Source of the DNA: Mactromeris polynyma
Taxonomy: Eukaryota; Mollusca; Bivalvia; Venerida; Mactridae
Assembly (NCBI GenBank): GCA_032209605.1
Contig: JASFXZ010000028.1
Span: forward strand, 4,784,941-4,848,940
Length of the DNA stretch: 64,000 bases
Reading direction: 5' to 3'
The position numbers were made by a program, and so were the translations under genes. Shown here piece after piece: positions 23,472 to 34,894 of the stretch. The notes under the pieces are model-generated. The model worked only from the letters and a program-made list of their open reading frames with translations. It made no database searches and was not told where the DNA came from. Numbering within the stretch: the first letter of the stretch is position 1; each line of letters starts with the position of its first letter.

Positions 23472-24721
23472 CTGGCAAACAGTAAAACGTGCCAGATGAC
23501 AGCAAATATCGCACACAATTTATCCATTGCCCTCGAAACCATTTTCCATGTGACGCGATGTAATTCATTTGCCGCTTTCACTCTATAACTCAATATATTC
23601 TGCATACTTGGTGCACCATTTAATTGTTCTGTGTGGTTTAACTTAGTTTCAGATGACATTTCTGTTTGATCAACTTTCTTTTTCCTCACGCAACACATTC
23701 TGACAAAACATTTCAATTGTTTTGGTACTTCGTGTTCTTCATCAATATGGAAGACACCCAGAGATACAACTGTTATAACAACTGTCATTGCACTCCCAAA
23801 CAGCTGCAAACCAACATATATGGTAAACACAGCAACTTCATCCGATGTTTCTGGCATTGAACTGTTAACAACCGTAAGGAATACAGCAAGCGTAAGAAAC
23901 ACTGAGATGGACAAAGTTACCCTTTCACCGTCCTCGGATGGAAGAAGAAAGCTTGTTACATTCAGAAGTGAAATACACAGCACTGGAATAATCAAGTTCA
24001 TTACATGAAATAATGATTTACGCTTTATTTCAATGGTGAAAACGACATGGTCATATTTATCTTGTCCGTATTGAACTGGTTTCATGTTTACTCGAGTGTT
24101 CACAACTTCCCATTCTCCACTTGTAATCATGAATCTAAATGGTATGTGGTGTGTCACATTCTTCAATGAAATTATTTTATTGTTACTTGTCCAAGATCCG
24201 AAGTCAAACTTACATGTCTGTTTGTCAAACGGAAATTTAGTAATTCCTATTTTACAAGACACAGTGTACATTTTGTACGGCCAAACTGTCACCAAACCGT
24301 CACTAGAAACAACCGCTTGTCCTCCATGTCCTAAATCCGTAGGTTTGTCGAAAGTGTCCAACAGAGCAATATCTGGTAGCCATATTGACGTATCCTTCAC
24401 AGTTATAACATTTATGTTAGAATATAGACCTTCATTCCATACAAGAAAGTCGTCTGTCCATTTCATTTCCAGAAAGGCTCGAATTGTTATCGTCTGTCTC
24501 TTCTCATTTATACTGTCTATCGACATCAGATACATTTTTATCGTAACTTCTAATGGAGATGTTTTGTTCAGGTTTGGCTTCACATCAGGCAAATAATCCT
24601 TGAACAAAATCCTGTGTAGATCGACTTCAGTAAAGTTCGCTCCAGTTTTTGTTCCAAAACCTAAAATCATGATAACTAATAATACTGTAAATTCCACCAT
24701 TGTCATAAAAGTTTGTCTCAA
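23447..24721 (-). CDS. Nicotinic acetylcholine receptor-like Cys-loop channel subunit, intronless (copy 1)
   Basis: A 424-codon single-exon ORF. Visible order: signal peptide (about residues 1-28), extracellular ligand-binding domain beginning ANFTEVDLH, the loop-A WLPDIALLD segment, a 15-residue Cys-loop (C-KIGITKFPFDKQT-C), the loop-B WTSNNK segment, then four membrane helices: M1 (SLFHVMNLIIPVLCISLLNV), M2 (GERVTLSISVFLTLAVFLTV), M3 (VAVFTIYVGLQLFGSAMTVV) and M4 near the C-terminus. The E at the -1' position of M2 favours a cation channel. The vicinal CC pair of alpha subunits is absent, so it is non-alpha-like. The M3-M4 loop is short. Lack of introns suggests retrocopy origin, as in other molluscan expansions. 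The paralogue lies at 33321-34568 in the opposite orientation. The stop codon lies inside the first unit of a 39-bp minisatellite. Confidence 0.9.
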   Translation of the reverse strand: MRQTFMTMVEFTVLLVIMILGFGTKTGANFTEVDLHRILFKDYLPDVKPNLNKTSPLEVTIKMYLMSIDSINEKRQTITIRAFLEMKWTDDFLVWNEGLYSNINVITVKDTSIWLPDIALLDTFDKPTDLGHGGQAVVSSDGLVTVWPYKMYTVSCKIGITKFPFDKQTCKFDFGSWTSNNKIISLKNVTHHIPFRFMITSGEWEVVNTRVNMKPVQYGQDKYDHVVFTIEIKRKSLFHVMNLIIPVLCISLLNVTSFLLPSEDGERVTLSISVFLTLAVFLTVVNSSMPETSDEVAVFTIYVGLQLFGSAMTVVITVVSLGVFHIDEEHEVPKQLKCFVRMCCVRKKKVDQTEMSSETKLNHTEQLNGAPSMQNILSYRVKAANELHRVTWKMVSRAMDKLCAIFAVIWHVLLFASMLTSVTQ

Positions 24722-25020
24722 AATCTAAAATATTCACTTTAATGTAATAATTATACCTCGACGCTATCTAACATATGTATTGATGTTCTGTCCTGCTGTA
24801 GGTCTTTCCCAAGTTATATATGCGTCTGGTTATGGCAGCTTCTGACATTTCGCAGCCAATTATTGATGAATATATTAATTTCACTAGTCACGAAAAATCA
24901 CTTAAACTATTATATTGCACTGGATCACCTTTCATCGCCATTTAACGCATGCACATCAAATACAATTCGGGACGGGCAATATAATCATTTTATTTGGTGT
25001 AAATGTAAACTTGTTCATAC
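24722..25020 (-). promoter_or_regulatory. 5' flank of receptor copy 1 with a candidate TATA box
   Basis: On the minus strand a CATATATAACTT segment (plus-strand positions about 24810-24821) lies about 90 bp upstream of the ATG, a plausible spacing for a TATA box plus short 5' UTR. There is no functional evidence. The rest of the interval shows nothing recognisable. Confidence 0.35.
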
Positions 25021-25030
25021 ATGTATTTAT

Positions 25031-26099
25031 GTACTGAGTTGATAGAACGCTGTACTGAGTCGATAGAACACTGTACTGAGTTGATAGAACGCTGTACTGA
25101 GTTAATAGAACACTGTACTGAGTTGATAGAACGCTGTACTGAGTTAATAGAACACTGTACTGATTTGATAGAACGCTGTACTGAGTTGATATAACGCTGT
25201 ACTGAGTTGATAGAACGCTGTACTGAGTTGATATAACACTGTACTGAGTTGATAGAACGCTGTACTGAGTTGATAGAACACTGTACTGAGTTGATAGAAC
25301 GCTGTACTGAGTTGATAGAACGCTGTACTGAGTTGATAGAACGCTGTACTGAGTTGATAGAACGCTGTACTGAGTTGATAGAACGCTGTACTGAGTTGAT
25401 AGAACGCTGTACTGAGTTGATAGAAAGCTGTACTGAGTTGATAGAACACTGTACTGAGTTAATAGAACACTGTACTGAGTTGATAGAACGCTGTACTGAG
25501 TTAATATAATGCTGTACTGTGTTAATAGAACACTGTACTGAGTTGATAGAACGCTGTACTGAGTTGATAGAACGCTGTACTGAGTTGATATAACGCTGTA
25601 CTGAGTTAATAGAACACTGTACTGAGTTAATAGAATGCTGTACTGAGTTAATAGAACGCTGTACTGAGTTGATAGAACGCTGTACTGAGTTGATAGAACG
25701 CTGTACTGAGTTGATAGAACGCTGTACTGAGTTGATAGAACGCTGTACTGAGTTAATAGAACGCTGTACTGAGTTGATAGAACGCTGTACTGAGTTGATA
25801 GAACGCTGTACTGAGTTCATAGAATGCTGTACTGAGTTAATAGAACACTGTACTGAGTTAATAGAATGCTGTACTGAGTTAATAGAACGCTGTACTGAGT
25901 TGATAGAACGCTGTACTGAGTTAATAGAATGCTGCACTGAGTTAATTGAACGCTGTACTGAGTTGATAGAACGCTGTACTGAGTTGATAGAACGCTGTAC
26001 TGAGTTAATAGAACGCTGTACTGAGTTGATAGAACGCTGTACTGAGTTAATAGAACGCTGTACTGAGTTGATATAACGCTGTACTGAGTTGATAGAACG
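25031..26099 (+). repeat. 21-bp minisatellite (~51 copies)
   Basis: The unit is TGTACTGAGTTGATAGAACG plus C, with G/A variation (GTTGATA/GTTAATA, AACGC/AACAC/AATGC). The 7-codon period keeps a 370-codon minus-strand ORF open (SINSVQR repeats). This is a minisatellite, not a gene. Confidence 0.95.
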
Positions 26100-26206
26100 C
26101 ACATTTATTATTTATCGAATCGTTTTTACGTTTTTAGACCATCCCCCCCTTTCCACCTCCATGGTACAGTTTTGTATTTCCTATACAAGTAGTTGCAACA
26201 CTCTGG

Positions 26207-26287
26207 TTGGGTAAGGCGGTATTTTTCGCCCAGATATGTGTAAATGTTATGGCGGTATTTTTCGGCCAGATATGTGTAAATGTTATA
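26207..26287 (+). repeat. Two tandem copies of a ~45-bp unit
   Basis: GGCGGTATTTTTCG, then CCAGATATGTGTAAATGTTA, occurs twice in succession between two large minisatellites. Confidence 0.6.
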
Positions 26288-26544
26288 AAACTAATATGTG
26301 GATATGTAAATATTGTTAGGCAAAATAAAAATTGCGCATTTTCAATTCAAATGTTGTTTGCTTGTGTATCGTTTGCACATACATAGTCACGTGTGATCAG
26401 CTATTTGGGGTTGTAATAGATGCACATAAATGTGTTTGTTTATAATTTAGCTTATGACGCTTTATGTCATTATAATCATCTTGATTGCCTGGACTTCACT
26501 GTTCAAGCGTAACTAGATTAGTGGAATTATTGTTGCAAACGGAG

Positions 26545-28925
26545 GATGGTAAGATACATGTAATTCATTGATGTGTATACGTGGCATTGTAAGATACATG
26601 TAATTCATTGATGTATACGTAATATGGTAAGGTACATGTAATTCATTGAGGTATACGTGGGATGGAAAGATAATTTATTGATGTAAGCGTGGGATAGTAA
26701 GATAATTCATTGATGCATACGTGGGATGGTAGGATAATTCATTGATGTATACGTGGGATGGTAGGATAATTCATTGATGCATACGTGGGATGGTAGGATA
26801 ATTCATTGATATAAAGGTGGGATGGTAAGATAATTCATTGATACATACGTGGGATGGTAAGATAATTCATTGATGCATACGTGGGATGGTATGATAACTC
26901 ATTGATGTAAACGTGGGATGGTAAGATAATTCATTGATATAAAGGTGGGATGGTAAGATAATTCATTGATACATACGTGGGATGGTAAGATAATTCATTG
27001 ATGCAGACGTGGGACGGTAGGATAACTCATTGATATAAAGGTAGGATGGTAAGATAGTTCGTTGATGTAAAGGTGGGATAGTAAGATACATGTAATTCAT
27101 TGATGCATACGTGGGATGGAAAGATAATTTATTGATGTAAACGTGGGATAGTAAGATAATTCATTGATGCATACGTGGGACGGTAGGATAATTCATTGAT
27201 ATAAAGGTGGGATGGTAAGATAATTCATTGATACATACGTGGGATGGTAAGATAATTCATTGATGCATTCGTGGGACGGTAGGATAATTCATTGATGTAT
27301 ACGTGGGATGGTAAGATATTTCATTGATGCATACGTGGCATGGTAAGATAATTCATTGATGTATACGTGGGATGGTAGGATAATTCATTGATGTATACGT
27401 GGCATGGTAAGATAATTCATTGATGCATACGTGGCATGGTAAGATAATTCATTGATGTATACGTGGGATGGTAGGATAATTCATTGATGTATACGTGGCA
27501 TGGTAGGATAATTCATTGATGTATACTTGGCATGGTAAGATAATTCATTGATACATACGTGGGATGGTAAGATAATTCATTGATGTATACGTGGCATGGT
27601 AAGATAATTCATTGATACATACGTGGGATGGTAAGATAATTCATTGATGTATACGTGGCATGGTAAAATAATTCATTGATGCATACGTGGCATGGTAAGA
27701 TAATTCATTGATGCATACGTGGCATGGTAAGATAATTCATTGATACATACGTGGGATGGTAAGATAATTCATTGATGCATTCGTGGGACGGTAAGATAAT
27801 TCATTGATGCATACGTGGCATGGTAAGATAATTCATTGATACATACGTGGCATGGTAAGATAATTCATTGATGCATACGTGGCATGGTAAGATAATTCAT
27901 TGATGCATACGTGGCATGGTAAGATAATTCATTGATGCATACGTGGCATGGTAAGATAATTCATTGATGCATACGTGGCATGGTAAGATAATTCATTGAT
28001 ACATACGTGGGATGGTAAGATAATTCATTGATGCATTCGTGGGACGGTAGGATAACTCATTGATATAAAGGTGGGATGGTAAGATAGTTCGTTGATGTAA
28101 AGGTGGGATGATAAGATTATTCATTGATGCATACGTGGGATGGTAGGATAACTCATTGATGTAAAGGTGGGATGGTAAGATTATTCATTGATACATACGT
28201 GGGATGGTAGGATAACTCATTGATGTAAACGTGGGATGGGAAGATAATTCATTGATACATACGTGGGATGGTAAGATAATTCATTGATGTAAAGGTGGGA
28301 TGGTAAGATAATTCACTGATGTATACGTATGATGGTAAGATAGTTCATTGATGTAAAGGTGGGATGGTAAGATAATTCATTGATGCATACGTGAGATGGT
28401 AAGATAGTTTATTGATATATACGTGGGATGGTAAGATAATTCATTGATGCAATCGTGGGATGGTAGGATAATTCATTGATGTATACATGTACGTAGGATG
28501 GTAAGATAATTCATTGATGCATACGTAGGATGGTAAGATAGTTCATTGATGTAAAGGTGGGATGGTAAGATAATTCATTGATGCATACGTGAGATGGTAA
28601 GATAGTTTATTGATATTTACGTGGGATGGTAAGATAATTAATTGATGCAACCGTGGGATGGTAGGATAATTCATTGATGTATACATGTACGTGGGATGGT
28701 AAGATAATTCATTGATGTATACATGTACGTGGGATGGTAGGATAATTCATTGATGTATACATGTACGTAGGATGGTAAGATAATTCATTGATGCATACGT
28801 AGGATGGTAAGATAGTTCATTGATGTAAAGGTGGGATGGTAAGATAATTCATTGATGCATACGTGAGATGGTAAGATAGTTAATTGATATTTACGTGGGA
28901 TGGTAAGATAATTCATTGATGTTGA
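26545..28925 (+). repeat. 32-bp minisatellite (~73 copies) with degenerate tail
   Basis: The unit is GATGGTAAGATAATTCATTG followed by ATGCATACGTGG. There are many sub-variants (GTATACG, ACATACG, ATAAAGG) arranged in local blocks. A minority of units carry an extra TACATG insertion (28480-28780). Beyond 28925 the array decays into scattered, diverged copies to about 29200. Confidence 0.95.
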
Positions 28926-29603
28926 ACGTTGAACTGAGTAATCTTTTTTATGCAAACGTAAGATTGTAGGTTAAATCATTGGTACAAACATAATATCGTA
29001 AGATAACATACTTGATGCAAACGTAGGATAACAGGATAAATCATTGAAGCAAATATAGAATAGTTAGATAAATCATTGATAAAACAGGTATGATGGCAAA
29101 CTAATTATTATATGGAAATGAAGGATGGTAGATTAAATCATTGATACAAACATAATATGGTAGTTAACTAGTAAAATTTTATATAGGATGGTGGTACAAA
29201 GTGGTTACAGGAAGTATGCATTGTGTTCGTTATTCTGAGCCAGATGTGACTTTATAACGTCCTTATTACTCAAAGCACATTATGATACCGAAAAAATTAT
29301 CCACGCATTTACACCCATCACTTTATCAGAACTTTAACATTAAGATAATGGAAATGGAACTAGCGTTTATTCCCGTGGCTCTAATATAAGTGATATTATA
29401 ATTCGGTCCGGTGTTGCTTAACAGAATAAAATATCTAATTAATAAAAGATAACCGCTCCTAAATTGGTTTATAGTGCGTGGTCATTAATGGTAATATAAC
29501 AACTACAAACAAGTACATTTATGACACAAGCACATTCACAGATATGTAGAGCCATAGAGCGTACGGGTAAACAGCAATTATACTGTGAGTAATACTGGAA
29601 CTA

Positions 29604-29692
29604 TGAGTAATAATAATAACGACTTTATTCAAAGAGACAAAACACAACTGGACAAGCCCAGTCTTCCCCATGAGTCTCTTAATTATCACACA
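29604..29692 (-). mobile_element. Possible LINE 3' end with (ATT)n tail
   Basis: On the minus strand the sequence ends GTCTCTTTGAATAAAGTCGT followed by TTATTATTATT. This is the style of the 3' UTR and microsatellite tail of CR1/L2-like LINEs. Only about 90 bp is present, with no ORF. Confidence 0.4.
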
Positions 29693-32327
29693 AGGGGAAG
29701 TTGATGCATGACATCAAAGTCGCCGGGAAAATGTTTAGCAAAATAACTATTGTGAAATATTTGAAGGGAATATGTTGAACAAATAAAACAAAGGTGACGT
29801 AATAACACAAACAGACATTTTCAAATATTGAACATGCAATATTATCGTGTGGGAAATGCACATACTTATACACTATTGATGTAAATAACAACAAAGGGCA
29901 AAATTATATTTTTCTTAGGAAAATGTCATAAACTGCCTTTAATAAAAATACAATGCACATAAGATGAAAATACATTCAACTTTAGAAAATTCTTCTCTTC
30001 ATTTTATGCTAAAGCACCTGTGTCTCAGTATTACAGAATGGTGTTGATAGATTGTAAATATAACAGTCAGACTAACTGCTGTAGGCAGATACGTCTTTCT
30101 ATGCCTATGAGTACCATATACATAACAGATCAAGTATTATTTCTTCTAAACATTTTCGACACATGTATGTTAATTCATGTCTTTCGGCAAGGCGACCTTT
30201 ACAGCTGTTGTATATCATCTGAAGCAGACATAGTAAACTGGGATACCAGGCAACTTGGTATGTGACATCAACATAGGAGTCCGGGTTCTTACTAGGAATC
30301 AATTGGATTTGCGTCCTATGGAAGAAATACGATTCCAAAAAGCACAATCATAGGAGTCTAGTTCAGTTTGGGGAAGTAAGTGGTTGATTTGCGTGTGGAT
30401 GAAATTCATCAATTATCTCTTCATCTTCTTCACTGGATTTAAATCGCAGTCATTTAAAAAAAATTGTTTAACATTGTCATAAATTATCCGAAAATTGTAA
30501 CTATCCGAATTGACTATCGGACAAATCTGAGCTAAATCAGTAAATTACTCGTTTAAAATGGCAATTCGATTAATAATAGTTAACCATTATATTCTGAAAT
30601 GAAGTTGCTTAAGTAGTATTACGGGCACTTATATATAGAATTCTAATCATTTGTAATATAAATCGGTGATGCGAGATTCATTTATAACATAGCATTCAGA
30701 CACATTTTGCTGCATTAGCTACATTGTACCAGGTATACATTACTTTTGCAAAATATTAATGAATGTTGAAATTTACAAAAACACATACCTTAATTAACTT
30801 GTGTGTAATTATAATTTTACAATTTGCAAAATAGTCTGTTTGTCAAAAGTGAATCTCGTGCTTCCGCAATATTAACGCATGCGCAAAACTGGAAATGTTA
30901 ATGGAAAGGATTTTCGGAAAAGATTTAAAACATTCGAAAGGATTTTTTATTCAAATCCGAGCCCATTGAACTACAACGCTACCAGAATTCAATATTCCCA
31001 GCGTTGATACGCTTGGCACGGTGCAATAGTGAATAATGACTGTGCATTGAATACACAGCTCTAACTACCAGAAATGACGCGGTGACAAAGTTAATTGCTA
31101 GAAAAACAAAGTAAATCAAACTTAGTGACTGTCGTTTCGTCGGCATGCCAAGCATTATTCCGATGCCTGTAAATGTGGAGTAATTTAAGACCATTCATAC
31201 AGCTGTCGATGCGGACTCTGGGGATATCTTAAAATGCGTCATCTCGTTACTGAGCATCTCGTAACTCAAATTCGATACAATATTTGTAATACGTTTCTGT
31301 TCAATCCTGGATGAAAAAACGAAACCGATCCTTCTGTGAATGCTAAATGACATGAAATACACCGATAAGCTTCCCTCGACACGAGATACCATATTTCGTG
31401 TACCGACCAGTGCAATTTAGTATCACGGAAAAACGCCTATTTCGTTTACGGCGACTAAATCATTGGCTTATATCAGAAAGATTAAAAAGGTCAAATATCA
31501 AAATATACTGCGTAATATTTACAGCTGCGTGTGAATGAAACGGTAGTGGAATCAAAGCGCTGTATGGCAGCGTAGAAAACCTCATGCTTGTGTAAGTAAA
31601 AAGTGTACCAGAACAAATCATTCCAGTAAATAAAGTGTCATATAAATTATAAAAGTAAAGGAAATGTTACAACGCACTCAGCTACCTCAATAAGACAAGG
31701 AGACATACAAATACATGCAAATAAGTAAGCCAATACAGAATCAAAGGTCAAGATACCAAAGAAAGTGAACATTAAAGCATGATTCCTACACATGCTTTTG
31801 TATAACAGATTTCCATGCAGTCATAGCGTGCATTTCAATGCGTGATTTAGTAAGGTGCCAAATTTTAAAATGAATATACCGTCATCTCAAGTGGTCATGG
31901 ATAGTTTGTCGTGTGTATTTCAGGCAATAAATGGGTAAAGATATTAATTTTCAACTCATCTGGACTATTTTATGTATATACTTATTTTTCATGTTAGTCA
32001 CCCAACTTTATGAAAACTTTAACAGAAAATCAGCATTATATATATCTGTTTTTAATTCTTCCAAATGTAATAATTTTTAGTCATAAAGTTTTGACCCTAA
32101 AATTAATACGGTTCCTCTGCTACCCAAGATGAATGTGTGGACCAAGTTTGAAGATGATAGATAAAGGCGTTCTTGAGTTCTTGATCGGGAACGAAACGGT
32201 TACGGACGGACGGACCGACATGTGCAAACCAATATGCCCTCTCTTCTTCGAAGGGGAGTGGCCACAATACAACTAAATATTCAGGTTACTCTATATTTTT
32301 ATTATTTCACGTAGTTTATCGCAGGCG

Positions 32328-32401
32328 TCCCGGAATTTCCTAAATGACACAGTCCTTAACTTCGGCGACATAAGGACTGTGTCATTTAGGAAATTCCGGG
32401 A
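32328..32401. other. Perfect 31-bp inverted repeat with 12-nt loop
   Basis: The left arm is 32328-32358, the loop 32359-32370 and the right arm 32371-32401, with no mismatch over 31 bp. It could be a minimal foldback element, an RNA hairpin or a cruciform-forming site. It lies about 0.9 kb upstream of receptor copy 2. Confidence 0.9.
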
Positions 32402-33078
32402 AGTGAATACTGTAACGATACACTGAACTAATTTTCCAAACGTCCTTGTTATAAATACAAATTTGAGAAAAATGTTTTATATGCCGACTTTAAATTTGGC
32501 ATTCTAGTATTATACACAGAACTCTATCGATTTACACAAAGAAAATACCTATTTATCGACATTGTTGACCACGCGTGACGGTGAATACAATTTTCAACTT
32601 TTGACACGAGGATCACGTGTACTGTGTAGTGAGCGGTAAATTTTATTGCAATGCAATCCACATGTAATACAGAAAAGATGGCGAAAATGACGACTGAAGA
32701 ACGCGCCAGAGGGCCGTTAGTATGATTGATACTGGTACTCCGATTCGATAGGTATGACTTACTTTATAGATTTATTAATCAAATGAAATAGAATCTGGAA
32801 ATAATTATAAAAATATTTTGTTTTTGTTTTATTGACCATTTTTTATCTATATTTCTGGTTACCGGTCTGTTCAATAGCCGCAATTGTGTACATTTGTTTC
32901 TGGGCGTTAGAAACTTTGTTCAGTGTAATATATTTAACCTTTCCATTTTTGGTAACACTTAAAACGTCCACAAAGGTTATACTGATTAGGTATTTATTAT
33001 TAATAACATATCAGTAAATTGCATTAATTTGATAATTGATAAAGTCCCATGTTACATCTGATGAAAACATACCTACAC

Positions 33079-33132
33079 TACCATAACATCATATGTAAGG
33101 TCAAGTATCCCAGAAGAGTATTTATAACAAGC
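33079..33132 (+). promoter_or_regulatory. Putative core promoter segment of receptor copy 2
   Basis: The block ACCATAACATCATATGTAAG through GAGTATTTATAACAAG contains a TATTTATAA motif about 190 bp upstream of the ATG. The same block recurs at 37998-38049 without an adjacent gene, implying duplication of this regulatory segment. The function is inferred. Confidence 0.4.
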
Positions 33133-33320
33133 ACTTCACAGAAACCCATTTCGAGTTCAACCTTTAAAGGCATTATTAGCATATTGATATTTGCCGTTTC
33201 TCTGCACATTGCCTAACGAACAGTACACAGAGTCACAGATCATACAACTCAACATTAAACTTATTTATTAGAGAAACTGACGGAAATTATACAGTATATA
33301 CGAGTGTTATAAACTGAACG

Positions 33321-34568
33321 ATGATGAAGTTTTCGATTTTATTTACATTCATAATTTCGATATGGCTTGGAAATGCAGGCGCAAACTTTACTGAAGCCGA
33401 TCTTCACAGGAGTTTGTTCAAGGATTATTTACCTGACGTAAAGCCACAACTGGAAAAAGCAACTCCATTAGAAGTAACTATCAATATGTATCTGATGTCG
33501 ATAGACACTATAAACGAGAAGAGACAAACGATAACAGTTCGAGCCTTTCTGGAAATGAAATGGAAAGACGACTTTCTTGGATGGAATGAAGGTCTGTATT
33601 CGAACATAAATGTTATAACTGTGAAGGATACGTCAATATGGTTACCAGATATTGCTCTGTTGGACACTTTCGACAAACCTACGGATTTAGGACATGGTGG
33701 ACAAGCGGTTGTTTCTAGTGACGGTTTGGTGACAGTTTGGCCGTACAAAATGTACACTGTGTCTTGTAAAATAGGAATTACTAAATTTCCGTTTGACAAA
33801 CAGACATGCAAGTTTGACTTTGCTTCGTGGACAAGTAACAACAAAATAATTTCATTAAAGAATGTGTCAGAGTATATACCATTGAAATACATGATTGCAA
33901 GTGGCGAATGGGACGTAGTGAATACTCGAGTAAACATGAAAGGCGTTCAATACGGACAAGATAAATATGACCATGCCATTTTCACTGTAGAATTAAAGCG
34001 TAAATCATTATTTCATGTAATGAACTTGATTATTCCAGTGCTGTGTATTTCACTTCTGAATGTAACAAGCTTTCTTCTTCCATCCGAGGACGGTGAAAGG
34101 GTAACTTTGTCCATCTCAGTGTTTCTTACGCTTGCTGTATTCCTTACGGTTGTTAACAGTTCAATGCCAGAAACATCGGATGAAGTTGCTGTGTTTACCA
34201 TATATGTTGGTTTGCAGCTGTTTGGGAGCGCAATGACAGTTGTTATAACAGTCGTATCTCTGGGTGTCTTCCATATTGATGAAGAACACGAAGTACCAAA
34301 ACAATTGAAATGTTTTGTCAGAATGTGTTGCGTGAGGAAAAAGAAAGTTGATCAAACAGAAATGTCATCTGAAACGAAGTTAAACCCCACAGCAAATGGT
34401 GCACCAAGTATGAAGGATATATTAAGTTATAGAGTAAAAGCGGCGAAGGAATTACATCGGGTCACATGGAAAATGGTGTCGAGGGCAATGGATAAATTTT
34501 GTGCGATATTTGCTGTCATCTGGCATTTGTTACTGTTTGCCAGTATGTTAATATCAATGACACAGTAA
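33321..34568 (+). CDS. Nicotinic acetylcholine receptor-like Cys-loop channel subunit, intronless (copy 2)
   Basis: A 415-codon single-exon ORF. Signal peptide at residues 1-20; mature protein begins ANFTEADLHR. Loop A is WLPDIALLD (W107), the Cys-loop runs from C149 to C163, loop B includes W170, M1 is about 229-253, M2 about 259-279 (E at -1', so probably cation-selective), M3 about 289-312 and M4 about 393-412. There is no vicinal CC pair, so it is not a classical alpha subunit. It is the divergently oriented paralogue of 23447-24721. About 355 nt covering M1-M3 and the start of the cytoplasmic loop differ at only two silent sites, whereas the post-Cys-loop segment differs at roughly a fifth of positions. 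A pentameric membrane partner is expected from family knowledge. After the stop (TAA) come four or so degenerate units of the 39-bp minisatellite. Confidence 0.92.
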   Translation: MMKFSILFTFIISIWLGNAGANFTEADLHRSLFKDYLPDVKPQLEKATPLEVTINMYLMSIDTINEKRQTITVRAFLEMKWKDDFLGWNEGLYSNINVITVKDTSIWLPDIALLDTFDKPTDLGHGGQAVVSSDGLVTVWPYKMYTVSCKIGITKFPFDKQTCKFDFASWTSNNKIISLKNVSEYIPLKYMIASGEWDVVNTRVNMKGVQYGQDKYDHAIFTVELKRKSLFHVMNLIIPVLCISLLNVTSFLLPSEDGERVTLSISVFLTLAVFLTVVNSSMPETSDEVAVFTIYVGLQLFGSAMTVVITVVSLGVFHIDEEHEVPKQLKCFVRMCCVRKKKVDQTEMSSETKLNPTANGAPSMKDILSYRVKAAKELHRVTWKMVSRAMDKFCAIFAVIWHLLLFASMLISMTQ

Positions 34569-34745
34569 TTGTAGTGACTGTAGTGTGTGTTTAAACATCA
34601 CGGACACAGTAATTGTAGTGTGTGTATATGTTAACATCAATGACACAGTGACTGCATTAGGTGTGTATGTTTAACATCAATGACACAGTGACTGCATAAG
34701 TTGTGTATATGATAACATCAATGTACTGTAGTAACGGCAACGTAA
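34569..34745 (+). repeat. Degenerate 39-bp minisatellite units after receptor copy 2
   Basis: Four to five diverged units carrying TTAACATCAATGACACAGTG follow the stop codon. They belong to the same family as the large array at 20103-23471 but have not been amplified. Confidence 0.8.
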
Positions 34746-34768
34746 TTGTATTTTATGAGTATGTACTT

Positions 34769-34774
34769 AATAAA
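34769..34774 (+). terminator. Polyadenylation signal AATAAA of receptor copy 2
   Basis: A canonical AATAAA lies about 200 nt after the stop codon on the coding strand, before the next minisatellite begins, a reasonable 3' UTR length for a single-exon gene. Confidence 0.5.
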
Positions 34775-34894
34775 GCGGTTCATTTAAACTATGTATGTTA
34801 ACTCCACGACAGTGAAGCCGATGTGTTGCTATGTATCTAAATGTGGTATTATTGCTAAGACCTTTGTTATTCCCATATCTCTTTTTTACAGATA

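Larger units (their letters stand above)
29200..33078. other. Intergenic spacer between minisatellite and receptor copy 2
   Basis: No conserved gene was recognised. Two abutting minus-strand ORFs at 30979-31392 (separated by TGA-ATG) contain one hydrophobic stretch but resemble nothing known to me. A LINE-like 3' end (29604-29690), a dispersed-repeat tail (about 32090-32260) and a perfect hairpin (32328-32401) are listed separately or noted here. Confidence 0.4.

Noticed and set aside
24084..24596. 170-codon ORF antisense to receptor copy 1, and its counterpart at 33425-33937
   Set aside because: Both are antisense shadows of the conserved receptor coding sequence; their mutual similarity reflects the sense strand.
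24990..26102. 370-codon ORF (SINSVQR repeats)
   Set aside because: By-product of the 21-bp minisatellite; the short non-repeat ends carry no recognisable sequence.
30979..31392. Two abutting minus-strand ORFs as a membrane protein
   Set aside because: They are separated by a stop codon, contain a single hydrophobic stretch and show no family signature.
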